Of a stretch of DNA of 51,483 bases, positions 18,301 to 25,893 are shown piece after piece. The DNA is from Bacteroidaceae bacterium (GTDB taxonomy: Bacteria > Bacteroidota > Bacteroidia > Bacteroidales > Bacteroidaceae). The translations under genes and the position numbers were made by a program. Under the pieces are notes generated by a model. It worked only from the letters and a program-made list of their open reading frames with translations, was not told the DNA's origin and did not search any database. How positions within the stretch are numbered: the first letter of the stretch is position 1; each line of letters begins with the position of its first letter. Where the stretch lies: NCBI GenBank assembly GCA_024697945.1, contig JAILRU010000083.1, positions 1 through 51,483 of the forward strand. Reading direction: 5' to 3'.

Positions 18301-20262
18301 TGGCTGTTCTGTTACATTGTCAAAAGCAAAGTCATTGTATATTCTCAGTGTTGCCTGATGCTGTTCCTTGTCTTCTGTTCCGTCAACAATATACCATCCT
18401 TCGGCTGGGTCACCTTGCGGGAATGCAAACATCTTATCCACCTTCATCTGACCGAATACTGCATGGTTCTCGTAGTAGGTGCTATAGAGATCGGGCTTTG
18501 CGTGCAGTGTGATGTTGGAGAGTGTTACATTGTTGAATATATCGTTGAAGGAGGCTGAGCCAATATAATTGCTCACAAAGATATCACTCAGCTGGTTGCA
18601 GTCTGCAAAACAACAGTTAGCGAACTTGCCATGTATCGTCGAAGGGCCGAATATAATTGTTTGGATGCCACTGCCTGCAAAGGCATTGTTGCCAACGCTT
18701 TGGATTTTGTTGAGGCAGACATCTTCGAAGCCGGAATTCTTGAAAGCATTAGCCCCGATGACACTCACTGCCGAGAGGTCGAGTTCGCGTAAGCTTATGC
18801 AGTTTTCGAAGGCACTCTCTGGAATGTCGTTTACGCGGAGAGAGAATAAGTCTTCTTCACTATTAGGATTGAGATTTGTGCATCCGTAGAATGCTCTGGT
18901 GCCTACTTTGCAGAGGGTCATTTGACGGAGTGAAGTGAGGTTTGTGCATTCAGAGAAAGCTTCATTGCCTACCATAATTTCCCTATTCCTAGAATTACCT
19001 GCTATTTCCGTCAATTCGTTGCAGTACCTGAAGGCACCATTACCGATAATCAGTGTATCTAGGGACCCCTCAAAAAATATACTTTTGATGCCACGTATGG
19101 ATGCGCTTGCTTTAGTGCCGCTGGTGAAGCATTCGTCGGGAATAGTGAACTTATTGAATCCATAGTTACCTATATACATACTTCTCACTTGACCCAGCAC
19201 TTCTTTCCAAGGGGCATCGTCTCCATAATTAAGCATTGTATCGGATAACAATTTTATAATCAGGTTTAAATTCTCCTTATACCATCCGCCTATTAGCTTT
19301 CCGTCCTGATAAATTGGACCACCTGCAAGAAGCTTGCCTGCAGGTTGGGTGGGCCATTCATAACTTTTGTAAAGATGCTCACGTTCCATTTCAACCCAAT
19401 ACTGCGCACCCATATAGCCATATAAATATATCTCCGGATGCCTTTCAGGATAGTAGTCGCAGTAAGTTTCAAGAAGGTTTGGAGGAACTATAACTTTAGA
19501 GCCAAGAGAAAAAGGATAGAAGTAATAACGCTCCCAAGAATCATATCCAAAATCATTTTCGATATAATAAGTACTCTGTTCTTCTCTCGTGTATAGCCGT
19601 TCCCAGTCTGGCGGATTAGGATTTTGTATGAACAAATAATCAACACCATATAATGAACCGGGTCTGATTGTTTCCACCTCTTGTCCCAAATCAGCAAAGG
19701 TAACTGGGGCATAAGTTTTAGCTTCTTCCCACCAATTATGGCGATTTTGACTTAAGAAAAGAGCATCTGGTTTGTATGTTTTCACCAAAGGAAGGGAAAT
19801 AGCAGCACAACATGTTCTATAGAAGGCCATTTGTCCCACATAGCTGCATTTGGGAAAATAAATAGATGGGATTGGATCAATGTTCTCAGGTCGGTAACCT
19901 ATTACGCCTTTCCATACCCATTCAACACCACCTCCTAAATATGCAAAAGAACCCATAGCGCATGCTTCGACATTCTCGCCACCCGTCACCGATACCACTT
20001 GACGTAATGCGTAGAAGGCATGACGGCCTATGTTCGTTGCGCCAGGGCCGATGTGGATGGCTTTAATCTGTTCCCGGTATTCGTTCCACGGAGTTTTATA
20101 TTTGCCATAGTCTGCCATCTTGCCGGTCATGTTGATCGTCAGCTTGCCGCTATCGTCAATCTTCCATGTACCGTTCTTACATGTGCCATGAGCAATCTCC
20201 GCCCAGGCCGTGCTCCCCGCCGTCACTAACAGGCCAAGGAGCAGAAGTAATCTTTTTTTCAT
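15310..20262 (-). CDS. Giant BspA-like leucine-rich-repeat surface protein, truncated by a frameshift
   Basis: A 1650-residue protein with a signal peptide (MKKRLLLLLGLLVTAGSTAWA). It has repeated N-terminal modules of the type GTCKNGTWKIDDSGKLTINM followed by long arrays of LRR_5 repeats (IGxxAFxxCxxLxxIxLP) typical of BspA. Such proteins are exported to the cell surface and often bind host or bacterial ligands. Several module starts recur internally (ADGRGTWVDAGRFGDGTW, ADKGTWHIDSDGTLTLDFEG), which shows internal duplication. The frame ends at 15310 in FQAT-stop inside a repeat unit, and the last LRRs and sorting-like tail lie in the overlapping frame 14807-15313. Antisense frames over this gene are shadows. 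Confidence 0.9.
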   Translation of the reverse strand: MKKRLLLLLGLLVTAGSTAWAEIAHGTCKNGTWKIDDSGKLTINMTGKMADYGKYKTPWNEYREQIKAIHIGPGATNIGRHAFYALRQVVSVTGGENVEACAMGSFAYLGGGVEWVWKGVIGYRPENIDPIPSIYFPKCSYVGQMAFYRTCCAAISLPLVKTYKPDALFLSQNRHNWWEEAKTYAPVTFADLGQEVETIRPGSLYGVDYLFIQNPNPPDWERLYTREEQSTYYIENDFGYDSWERYYFYPFSLGSKVIVPPNLLETYCDYYPERHPEIYLYGYMGAQYWVEMEREHLYKSYEWPTQPAGKLLAGGPIYQDGKLIGGWYKENLNLIIKLLSDTMLNYGDDAPWKEVLGQVRSMYIGNYGFNKFTIPDECFTSGTKASASIRGIKSIFFEGSLDTLIIGNGAFRYCNELTEIAGNSRNREIMVGNEAFSECTNLTSLRQMTLCKVGTRAFYGCTNLNPNSEEDLFSLRVNDIPESAFENCISLRELDLSAVSVIGANAFKNSGFEDVCLNKIQSVGNNAFAGSGIQTIIFGPSTIHGKFANCCFADCNQLSDIFVSNYIGSASFNDIFNNVTLSNITLHAKPDLYSTYYENHAVFGQMKVDKMFAFPQGDPAEGWYIVDGTEDKEQHQATLRIYNDFAFDNVTEQPWYNFREYIREISIESGVTEIGSYVFAGLENVVSVILPFSVKNIGNFAFDGCTKLQNISIIGVENIGSCAFQDCPRLERVDLGMGLKKAGNYIFRRCKSLNYIGNKDSTPAEVTNFTFAEIGSDAYQARHPGGRAKAASNGGQSNVTLQVPDEFVTNYIVDKNWGKFHIKLADGRGTWVDAGRFGDGTWILYEDSVMIIAADKGPGKSWEESNPVKLGFGRSSDPLSAVNCTNRIEFTGNISRLDGGFNNFPNLRSVSLCPSIKTIDGTFAYCGKLTQINLENVDTIGDFTFECTNLDIVKLPNTRYIGRNAFYKCHNLRYASLDQPCELKQGAFLWCPELTAINLAEAQLDGAAKCFGSCYKLKSAVFTGKYLPEDIFANTFSLTHIDLGEHLDSIDANAFRGCNNLDTIYCGNRTPPAMPWGKRVVGDVEYPAQAFYGRNLKNIHLFVPADLAVLYRKADVWKDMTIEVDTTYVESLLPTGGAIADKGTWHIDSDGTLTLDFEGSAWTVNVGGSNFRWHDLLASWMPFITRVVVSDRVKTVPAYMAGEHDPANSAGVVSVEIGSHVTEVNNGSLNYSGLKDVYCYAESSPICWNTAFDWEAIAANNATLHVVTSPGVLERYQKSKSWSQFPNIVADLTSRMPAGIFHSPSAEGLEIWYRVTDENAKTCETFVNDVAGRAVEMNSYAHYDQLTIPATVQYNGETYTVTGIGDDSFYGCMNFDTFILPESLENIGVNAFNSCWNVHEFTLPASVKYIGEYAFEMWTNIERFTVSGTTPPTVDDNFINTYWDPDMRPKPTLLVPDGYRDTWNVAPWNKWFNVIDPFNKGVLTYRVKPGAEFYDYYQNDEEYMCIEGLKALNVITYENEMVGRVWDDMIEDWSEIWGDVYYNQNGKKLFYLDDESRIQIFEGVTSADNIYYEFKEEDFETMMYTTGRNVDLYKGAAIVFPESGVQTDIYFTATNADGIDISYRVLDLEKKTCEVKADPNGYTYNAFQAT

Positions 20263-20325
20263 GTTAACAGAATTTGGTTAATAAATAAGGTTAATTGGTT
20301 TGTTTATATTTTGTTGTTTCTTAAT

Positions 20326-20372
20326 TTTTTTCACTTTTCACTTTTACTTTTTCCTTTTTTATCGTACCTTTG
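20326..20372 (+). promoter_or_regulatory. Promoter of the antitoxin-like gene within a TTTTCAC microrepeat
   Basis: TACCTTTG (20365-20372) matches the -7 consensus. The 35 nt upstream is a TTTTCACT/TTTTTCC microrepeat with no convincing -33 box. Between 20263 and 20325 there is only AT-rich sequence that must hold the divergent BspA leader. Confidence 0.6.
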
Positions 20373-20402
20373 CACGCAGAAACCTATAAAGTGTTTACGA
20401 AT

Positions 20403-20690
20403 ATGACAGCAATAGCATTGAAAGTGAAGCAGTCTCCGATGGCTCCGTACATGAGCCTGATGCAGGGCCTAAACCGCGAGCAGAAACTGGCGGTCGTAGC
20501 GTTCCTCGTTGATACGATGCAGGACGAGGAAGAAAAGGCTCAGCAGGAGAAGGCTGACGAAGAATATGTAAAGGAGCTGCTGGCAATGCGCTACGACGGC
20601 GAGATGAGCGCCGATGAGATGAAGCAGATGTTGCGTGAGAGCCATCACTTCGATGAGCGTAACCTAAAACCGCTTTACGATGGAAAATAA
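20403..20690 (+). CDS. Probable antitoxin of a PIN-domain toxin pair
   Basis: A 95-residue acidic, helical protein (REQKLAVVAFLVDTMQDEEE, then a charged stretch and MSADEMKQMLRESHHFDERN). I recognise no named family, but size, acidity, and a stop overlapping by 11 nt the start of a PIN-type gene are those of an antitoxin. The start was set at 20403 because the -7 element at 20365-20372 puts transcription just upstream. Since its toxin partner is internally deleted, it may be an orphan. Confidence 0.6.
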   Translation: MTAIALKVKQSPMAPYMSLMQGLNREQKLAVVAFLVDTMQDEEEKAQQEKADEEYVKELLAMRYDGEMSADEMKQMLRESHHFDERNLKPLYDGK

Positions 20691-20829
20691 GCAATACCTC
20701 TTGGACACGAACATTTTGATAGAGTTCGTCCATGGCAACAGTGCTGTCGTGGAACACATCCTGAAGGTCGGAACCTTCGACCCAATGCCCGGTGTGAAGG
20801 TTGAGAATTGGATGGAACATAACGATTAG
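20680..20829 (+). pseudogene. PIN-domain (VapC-like) toxin with an internal in-frame deletion
   Basis: This 49-codon frame reads MENKQYLLDTNILIEFVHGN, the start of a PIN RNase with its first catalytic Asp, up to VVEHILKVGT. It then jumps to FDPMPGVKVENWMEH, which resembles the extreme C-terminus of Bacteroidetes PIN toxins (HFxRxPGxKxENW). About 80 central residues, including the other active-site acids, appear missing while the frame is kept. It overlaps the antitoxin-like gene by 11 nt, the usual arrangement. The product should be inactive as an RNase. Confidence 0.65.
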
Positions 20830-20922
20830 TCTTCCTTCTCTTTCCATTATATTATTGCACTTAATCATACTTCCTTTCCATTCCTTTTAACTCCTCTTTA
20901 ACTTCCATTTTAACTTCCCTTT

Positions 20923-22683
20923 TCACTTCAATATCTGCGTTCTGACGTCGGACGGCATGATGCCGTAGAAGTTCGTGAAGGCTCTCGTGAAGTTTGACAT
21001 TTGCGAGTAGCCGCACTTCTCCGCCACCTCGGCAATGGACATGTCGCGGAAGTTCAGCAGCAGGTACTTGGCTATGTGCATGCGCGTCTGCAGGATGTAG
21101 GTCTTAGGAGTGACCGACAAGGTCTGGGAAAGGCGGCGGCGCAGGGTGACGGCGTTGATATGCATCTGCGCCACGATCGTGTTGAGGTCTGCGCTACCCG
21201 TCTCGACCGATGCATAGATGACACCCCTCAGCTGCAGCAGGAACTGCTTGTCGTCCTCCGTCAGGCTGGCAAGGTCTAACGACGTGTCCGCTATCGCATT
21301 CTGGTATTTGCGCATGATTTGCTCGTTGCGGTACAGCATCGCCTTCAGGTTCTGCTCGTAGAGCTGCTGCTTCTGCTTCTGGCGCCGATAGGTGACTATC
21401 ATACCCATGCCGACAAGGGCAAGCAGCGCGACGAGAGAGATGACAATCGTCAGCACGAAGGTCTGGTTCCGCTGCTCAGCACGCTCCTTCTCCTTCTGCA
21501 GGATGTCGTTGAAGTAGATGGCGTTGTACTTGCTCAGCGCCTCGCCCGTCTCGCTCTGGTAGATGGTTTCCTGCAGCTGCTTCGCACGCTCCAGGTGCAT
21601 CATCGCCTCGCTGGGAGACGAGGATTTCATCACTTTGTACAGTCCCTCGCGCGCGTGTAATTCATTATATTTATCGCCCTGTTTCAGGAACAGCATGGCT
21701 GCCTCCAGGTAGCAGGCGGCTGCTTCCTCGTTCTTGTCCTCGCTGGCAAGGATGTCGCCCATCTGGTTCTGGCAGATGCCCCACGAATGCAGGTTGCCGC
21801 TGCTGTGCAGCAGGGGGATGGCCTCTTCGAGCGAGCGGCGGGCTTCCGCTATCTGCGAAAGGCCCAGCTGCGCACTGGCCAACTGGGACAGGCGCACGCC
21901 TAACCTGGCGCTGTCACCAAGCTGACGCTCCGTGCCGAGCGCCTTGAGGGCATACTCTAACGACTGCTCCATGTCACCAATCGAGCGGTAGATCTCCGAC
22001 GTGGTGCCGTAGAGCACGGCCCTGCGAGTCAGGTTCTCCGTGAGGCTGTTGGCGGCTATCGCCTCCAGGATGTACTTCTCGGCCTCCTTGGGCTTGCCTG
22101 CGGCAACGAACACGCTGGCGATGCCGTTCAGCGTGGAACTCATGCGGTCGAAGTCGCCACTCGCCTTGTCTATCTCGTAGCAGCGGTTCAGCGCCTCGGC
22201 TGCCTTCTCGTAGGCACTCTGGCGGAAATAGATGGCACCAAGCAGACCATAGACATCGCTCTTCGAGGCATCGTCCACCTTGTCGGTGCAGGACTGGACA
22301 GCGCGGCTACAGTAGTCCACTGCCGACTTGTAGTCGCCCTCGCCGTAGTACCACTCGGATACATAATAATATACGTTGACATCCACGGAGTCGATATGCG
22401 AATCGGCAGGGAACACGATGGGCTCGTCGATGTAGTCGGTCTTGAGCAGGTAGGCAAAGAAGTCGTTGGCAAGACGCAGGCGGCTGCCGGGATTCTCGCA
22501 CTTGGCGTATTCGTCGGCATAATGCTTCATCTGTCCACCAACGTCCGACAGCGCATGCTGCGGCAGGGCAAAGAGGCAGAGCATAAATATAAACGAGATG
22601 ATACGACGAAGTGTGCCGCGACTCCCTTTTGAGGGAGCACAGCACACACCAAGTCCTGCATGGCACGGCGCGCACCATTGCAA
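20923..22683 (-). CDS. Membrane-bound TPR/AraC-type transcriptional regulator
   Basis: A 586-residue protein. A likely signal or anchor (RRIISFIFMLCLFALPQHALS) leads to ~330 residues of TPR repeats (AEALNRCYEIDKASGDFDRM, EAEKYILEAIAAN) predicted outside. One transmembrane segment (VLTIVISLVALLALVGMGMIV) and a short coiled coil follow. The C-terminus is an AraC helix-turn-helix (IAEVAEKCGYSQMSNFTRAFTNFYGIMPSDVR). This layout fits a one-component periplasmic-sensing regulator common in Bacteroidales; ligand and targets are unknown. The start is uncertain: the frame opens with TTG at 22683, GTG at 22650 is possible, and ATG at 22584 would lack the positive n-region. The leader is over 300 nt from a TATATTTG element at 23009-23016, and holds 36-nt repeats and a C9 tract. 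Confidence 0.82.
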   Translation of the reverse strand: MQWCAPCHAGLGVCCAPSKGSRGTLRRIISFIFMLCLFALPQHALSDVGGQMKHYADEYAKCENPGSRLRLANDFFAYLLKTDYIDEPIVFPADSHIDSVDVNVYYYVSEWYYGEGDYKSAVDYCSRAVQSCTDKVDDASKSDVYGLLGAIYFRQSAYEKAAEALNRCYEIDKASGDFDRMSSTLNGIASVFVAAGKPKEAEKYILEAIAANSLTENLTRRAVLYGTTSEIYRSIGDMEQSLEYALKALGTERQLGDSARLGVRLSQLASAQLGLSQIAEARRSLEEAIPLLHSSGNLHSWGICQNQMGDILASEDKNEEAAACYLEAAMLFLKQGDKYNELHAREGLYKVMKSSSPSEAMMHLERAKQLQETIYQSETGEALSKYNAIYFNDILQKEKERAEQRNQTFVLTIVISLVALLALVGMGMIVTYRRQKQKQQLYEQNLKAMLYRNEQIMRKYQNAIADTSLDLASLTEDDKQFLLQLRGVIYASVETGSADLNTIVAQMHINAVTLRRRLSQTLSVTPKTYILQTRMHIAKYLLLNFRDMSIAEVAEKCGYSQMSNFTRAFTNFYGIMPSDVRTQILK

Positions 22684-22711
22684 ACTATTGATTATAAGGT
22701 TATTGTATGGT

Positions 22712-22720
22712 GGGGGGGGG
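22712..22720. repeat. Nine-base homopolymeric G (C on minus) tract
   Basis: Nine consecutive G residues lie about 30 nt upstream of the earliest start of the AraC/TPR regulator. On the coding strand the C9 tract lies in the leader near ribosome access. Homopolymers of this length are candidates for slippage. Confidence 0.9.
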
Positions 22721-22751
22721 TAAATTGAGATGGCTGTTTCGTCAGTCCAGC

Positions 22752-22895
22752 CTGAAGGACTTTACTCCCATCTCTGCTTGCCAGATACTTCAGCTCCGCC
22801 TGCACTTGGTCCTGGCGAGCTTTGCGAAGTGCCGTCTGCGCCTGGTCTGTATGACCTTTGCAAAGTTCCATCTGCCCCTGTGCTTGGCATGGCAT
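22752..22895. repeat. Four degenerate 36-nt tandem units in the regulator leader
   Basis: On the minus strand four units of 36 nt start at 22895, 22859, 22823 and 22787. Conserved positions include GCAG..GG at the same phase and a terminal CTTTGC/CTTCGC/CTGAAG. They stay in frame within an 81-codon open frame (22937-22692) as 12-residue repeats (KGHTDQAQTALR, KARQDQVQAELK), but I do not regard that frame as a proven gene. Confidence 0.6.
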
Positions 22896-23008
22896 CGAGG
22901 CGAGATTGTGGTTGTGGAGCCTTGTTGTAACTTCCATTTTACTTCATATACTTGCTGTCGTCACCATAGTTTTGTGTCCGTTCAGCAGCAAACAATAATT
23001 TTTCGCTG

Positions 23009-23016
23009 CAAATATA
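23009..23016 (-). promoter_or_regulatory. Putative -7 element of the AraC/TPR regulator
   Basis: Minus-strand TATATTTG matches TAnnTTTG and is followed by GCAG as at other promoters here. No -33 box is evident. It predicts a leader of at least 320 nt. Confidence 0.5.
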
Positions 23017-23247
23017 GGAACTTTTCTTCGAAAACCTGTTATCATTAAATGCGAAAGATTTATCATTTCGTGAAAACCCCGATTTTGTACCGAAATTTTA
23101 TGTAGCAGGGGCAGTTTTCCCTGCACTTCACTATGGTTTTTGCCTCTTTTTTCGCAAATTTGCGTCACAAACGGCAAAAAAAAGTTGTCTGTCCCTCGTA
23201 ACTTTTTCTTCCATTCGGCACACTTTTTTGCTCCTTTCGGGCTAAAA

Positions 23248-23525
23248 ATGTTTTTCCATAGGAGAAAAAATGTATTTTCATAGGGAGATAAAAGTATTTT
23301 GTCTTAGACATTTTTTATGTTCGCTGGCCGGAAACATAAGTTCGCGGGCCTTGGACTTATGTTTCCGGCCCGCGAACATAAGTCTATGGAGCGTAAACAT
23401 AAAAAAGTCTTAGGGAAATAAACTTTTTCTTCACTAAGTGAGAACAAAATCATCTAAGACGAAAAAGTATTCCTTCTAAGAGAAAAAAAATTATTCATCC
23501 GAAGAGAAATAATTATTAGAGGGAG
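23248..23525. repeat. Gene-free array of ~25-nt quasi-palindromic A/T-rich repeats
   Basis: At least seven units share the pattern of a T-rich arm, a CATAGG, CTTAG or CTAAG core, and an A-rich arm (for example TTTTTCCATAGGAGAAAAA, and TTCTTCACTAAGTGAGAA). Three lie before and four or more after a GC-rich centre (23326-23383). No gene is seen between 22938 and 23544. The array is not CRISPR-like, since units are degenerate and spacers absent. Confidence 0.7.
23316..23406. repeat. Interlocking inverted repeats able to form alternative hairpins
   Basis: GGCCGGAAACATAAG (23326-23340) is perfectly complementary to 23356-23370 (15 bp). GTTCGCGGGCC (23340-23350) pairs perfectly with 23367-23377 (11 bp), and ACTTATGTT (23355-23363) with 23375-23383 (9 bp). 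These stems share bases and exclude each other. Outer pairs TATGTTCGC/GCGAACATA (23316-23324/23372-23380) and TTTTTTATGTT/AACATAAAAAA (23311-23321/23396-23406) also exist. Confidence 0.85.
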
Positions 23526-23544
23526 AGACAAAATTGGGCTGGTC

Positions 23545-24267
23545 CTACGGGTGCCCTGGGAGATAGTCGAGGAAGCGCTGCGGGTCGTAGTTGAGGATGA
23601 GCTGGTCGGGGAAACCGGTCTCCTGCAGCAGGGGCCAGATGAATTCGTAATTGGCGATGTCGAAGCTGATGTGTGCGTCGCTGCTGAGGATGACTGGCAC
23701 ATCGTAAAGCTTGCACAGGCGCAGAATCTCGAGGTTGTTCCTGACGGCCTGATTCTTGTTGCGCCTGGGATTGAGGCTGCTGTTGTTGATTTCCAGCAGG
23801 GTATGCGTCTCTTTGGAAGCAAGGACGATGGGCTCGAAGAGGAGCTCGGCAGTGCCGTCTCCCGGATGGGAGATAATCTGGGTCCATGGGTTCCGGATGG
23901 CGGCCACCATGCCGTCGGTGTTCTGTTCGATGGTCCCACCCTCCCAACAGAGGATGTGGATGCCAGCAATGCGAATGTCGAGCATCTTGAGGTAGAACTC
24001 GTCGAGATCGAGGGTACCCTTGGTGTCAAGGATATTGAGTTCAGCACCGAGCATGAGCCTAAGGCTGCCGAACTGGCGTGGGACGATGTGCAGGTTGCGG
24101 AAATAGATGGGGTGACAGGTGCCCGGAATGCCCGGGGCATGCTCTGTGATGCCCAGGATGTCGAGATTCTTCTCTTGTGCAGCGGCAACCATTTCCTGCA
24201 GAGAACTGTAGGCGTGGCCGCTCATGATGGTGTGGGTGTGGACGTCAAGCTTTAATTCATAATTCAT
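23545..24267 (-). CDS. PHP-domain phosphoesterase (YcdX/histidinol-phosphatase-like)
   Basis: A 240-residue cytoplasmic metal-dependent phosphoesterase. PHP motifs occur in order: DVHTHT near the N-terminus, GITEHAP (~40), GAELNI (~75), ISHPGD (~130) and SSDAHIS (~195), which together supply the His/Asp/Glu ligands of a trinuclear metal site. This is the YcdX-like rather than the DNA-polymerase type. The substrate is unknown. The ATG lies inside an AATTATG microrepeat, so MNYELK is repeat-derived, and it begins 3 nt after the stop of the upstream rluA-type gene, whose last residues (PNYEL) come from the same repeat. No gene is visible immediately downstream. Confidence 0.88.
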   Translation of the reverse strand: MNYELKLDVHTHTIMSGHAYSSLQEMVAAAQEKNLDILGITEHAPGIPGTCHPIYFRNLHIVPRQFGSLRLMLGAELNILDTKGTLDLDEFYLKMLDIRIAGIHILCWEGGTIEQNTDGMVAAIRNPWTQIISHPGDGTAELLFEPIVLASKETHTLLEINNSSLNPRRNKNQAVRNNLEILRLCKLYDVPVILSSDAHISFDIANYEFIWPLLQETGFPDQLILNYDPQRFLDYLPGHP

Positions 24268-24286
24268 AATTCACAATTCATAATTT
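24253..24286. repeat. AATTATG microrepeat joining the rluA stop and PHP start
   Basis: Four to five AATTATG/AATTGTG units on the minus strand. One unit supplies the NYEL-TGA end of the upstream gene and the next the ATG-NYEL start of the downstream gene. Confidence 0.9.
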
Positions 24287-25893
24287 GGGGAGGTAAAGGA
24301 CTTATCCTCTATAGTGATACTGTAGGCGTGCAGCATTAGCCTCTCAGCGGGTTTGCCGTAGAGGCGGTCACCAACGATGGGATTGTCGAGGCCGAGGGAA
24401 TGGGCACAGTGGACACGAAGCTGATGCGTGCGACCTGTTATCGGTCGTAGTTCCACATGGGCGTGGCCGTCGCGGTTCTCCAATACACGATAATGGGTCT
24501 GGGCGGGCTTGCCGTGCTCTTTATCCACCAGCTGACGGGGACGGTCGTTGAAGTCAGGACGCAGGGGGAGGCAGATGTCGCCCTCCTGTCCCACAGGCAT
24601 TTCGTGCTCAAGCAGAGCATGATAGACCTTGTGGATGCGCCGCCGGAGGAAAAGGTCCTGCAACTCGTGGTACTTTTCCTCGGTCAATGCGATGAGCATC
24701 AGGCCGCTTGTGTCCATGTCGAGGCGGTGCACGATGAGCGGCCCTGTGGCAGACGGGAAGTGTTCGCGCATAGCTTCCTGCACATTCGGTTGGTCGTCTT
24801 TTCCTGGCACAGAGAGCATTCCTGCAGGCTTGCTCACAACGGCCATTCCGTCATCATTATATATAATATGTAGTCGGGAGAGGGACTCCTCGCGGTCGGC
24901 CAGCAGGGGATTGGGTTCCACATCGAGGCCACGGAGCATATGGCGCAGGATGGGACGGCACTTGCTGTTGCAGGCGGGATAGAAATGTCCGTCGTGCCGG
25001 ACTTCGTCTGCAGGAGATGCTCCGACCCAGAACTCCGCCATGCAGAGTGGCTGGAGGCCCTCCTTGTAAGCAGCCTGCAGAAGTTTGGGCGCACAGCATT
25101 CGCCAGCACCAGAAGGCGGCGTGGCAGGCGAGAAGAGCTCAGTCAGGGTCTGGGTTTCGCCGAGAGCGTTGAGGAAGACAAACTGGTGGAAGAGCCATTG
25201 TTGGAGGGCGATGCTGCGCTGGTGACGCTCCCTTTGCAATTGCTCGATTAGTGCTTTTCGTTCGCGAAGAGGAGCTTCGTCAGCAAGGATGCGCTTCTGC
25301 CATTTCTGTTTGAGGCGACGCAACTCGGCCTTCTGATGCTGACTCTCTTTGATGAGAAACTCCTCCCCCTTGGGGGAGGATGGGAGGGGGCTGTTTTTCC
25401 GCAGTGCATCGCGCTTTTCCTTACTCTGCTGCATAAACAGCTTATAGGCGGCAAGCTCGGCTTCCATCTGGGCGTGCAATGGGCTGGGATGGAGGCCAGT
25501 TTGCAGCTCGTCTATCTGCCGATTGATGCCGCTGATGGCGGCCTCTTCCTCCTGGAAGTAGCAGCCGGGAGCCATGAGGTCGAAGACAGGAGGCACGAAA
25601 TACTCATGCCGCGTCTTGCCGTCAAGGGTACCAGAGAAGGCGGCGAGAAAGGCAGTCTCTTTTTGACATCCCTCTCCTCGGAGAGGGGTTATGGGTGAGG
25701 CTATTAATATCCCAAACATCTTGCCCTGTTGGAGCTCGTCGTGCCATTCGGGGTGCTGGTTGAGGTAGCGGCGCACCTCGTCGGCCGCTGAAATGCAGAG
25801 CGGATGTGGCTCGTAGCAGAAAGGGTAAGTGAACTGGCGAGGCGGACGAACGCCTTGCACTTTGGCAGGGAGGGGATGCAGTGCTACAGCCAT
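24271..25893 (-). CDS. RluA-family pseudouridine synthase with long N-terminal extension
   Basis: A 540-residue protein. The C-terminal ~200 residues form an RluA-type pseudouridine synthase: KPAGMLSVPG, the catalytic HRLDMDTSGLML (Asp in HRLD), and RPITGRTHQLRVHCA. The N-terminal ~320 residues are a charged, partly coiled-coil extension seen in Bacteroidetes homologues; it should modify uridines in rRNA or tRNA, target unknown. Two palindromic modules are inserted in frame in the extension: one encodes KNSPLPSSPKGEEFLIKE (25362-25395), the other ASPITPLRGEGCQKE (25669-25702). The start at 25893 overlaps the end of wbqC by 10 nt. The last five codons come from a microrepeat. Confidence 0.85.
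   Translation of the reverse strand: MAVALHPLPAKVQGVRPPRQFTYPFCYEPHPLCISAADEVRRYLNQHPEWHDELQQGKMFGILIASPITPLRGEGCQKETAFLAAFSGTLDGKTRHEYFVPPVFDLMAPGCYFQEEEAAISGINRQIDELQTGLHPSPLHAQMEAELAAYKLFMQQSKEKRDALRKNSPLPSSPKGEEFLIKESQHQKAELRRLKQKWQKRILADEAPLRERKALIEQLQRERHQRSIALQQWLFHQFVFLNALGETQTLTELFSPATPPSGAGECCAPKLLQAAYKEGLQPLCMAEFWVGASPADEVRHDGHFYPACNSKCRPILRHMLRGLDVEPNPLLADREESLSRLHIIYNDDGMAVVSKPAGMLSVPGKDDQPNVQEAMREHFPSATGPLIVHRLDMDTSGLMLIALTEEKYHELQDLFLRRRIHKVYHALLEHEMPVGQEGDICLPLRPDFNDRPRQLVDKEHGKPAQTHYRVLENRDGHAHVELRPITGRTHQLRVHCAHSLGLDNPIVGDRLYGKPAERLMLHAYSITIEDKSFTSPNYEL
25362..25395. repeat. Palindromic CTCCCCC/GGGGGAG module inside rluA-type gene
   Basis: CTCCCCCTTGGGGGAG is a perfect hairpin followed by GATGGGAGGGGG. 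It lies in frame and encodes SPLPSSPKGEE. Confidence 0.85.
25669..25702. repeat. Second palindromic module inside rluA-type gene
   Basis: CCCTCTCCTCGGAGAGGGG forms a hairpin, followed by TTATGGGTGAGGC. It is in frame and encodes ASPITPLRGEG. It is related in layout to the module at 25362. Confidence 0.85.

Noticed and set aside
22692..22937. 81-codon minus-strand frame in the AraC regulator leader as a gene
   Set aside because: Its translation is mainly a 12-residue periodic reading of the 36-nt repeats plus the C9 tract, and it has no family resemblance. Kept as a leader feature only.
23248..23525. CRISPR array
   Set aside because: The units are degenerate and directly adjacent, without unique spacers of constant length, and no cas genes are present.
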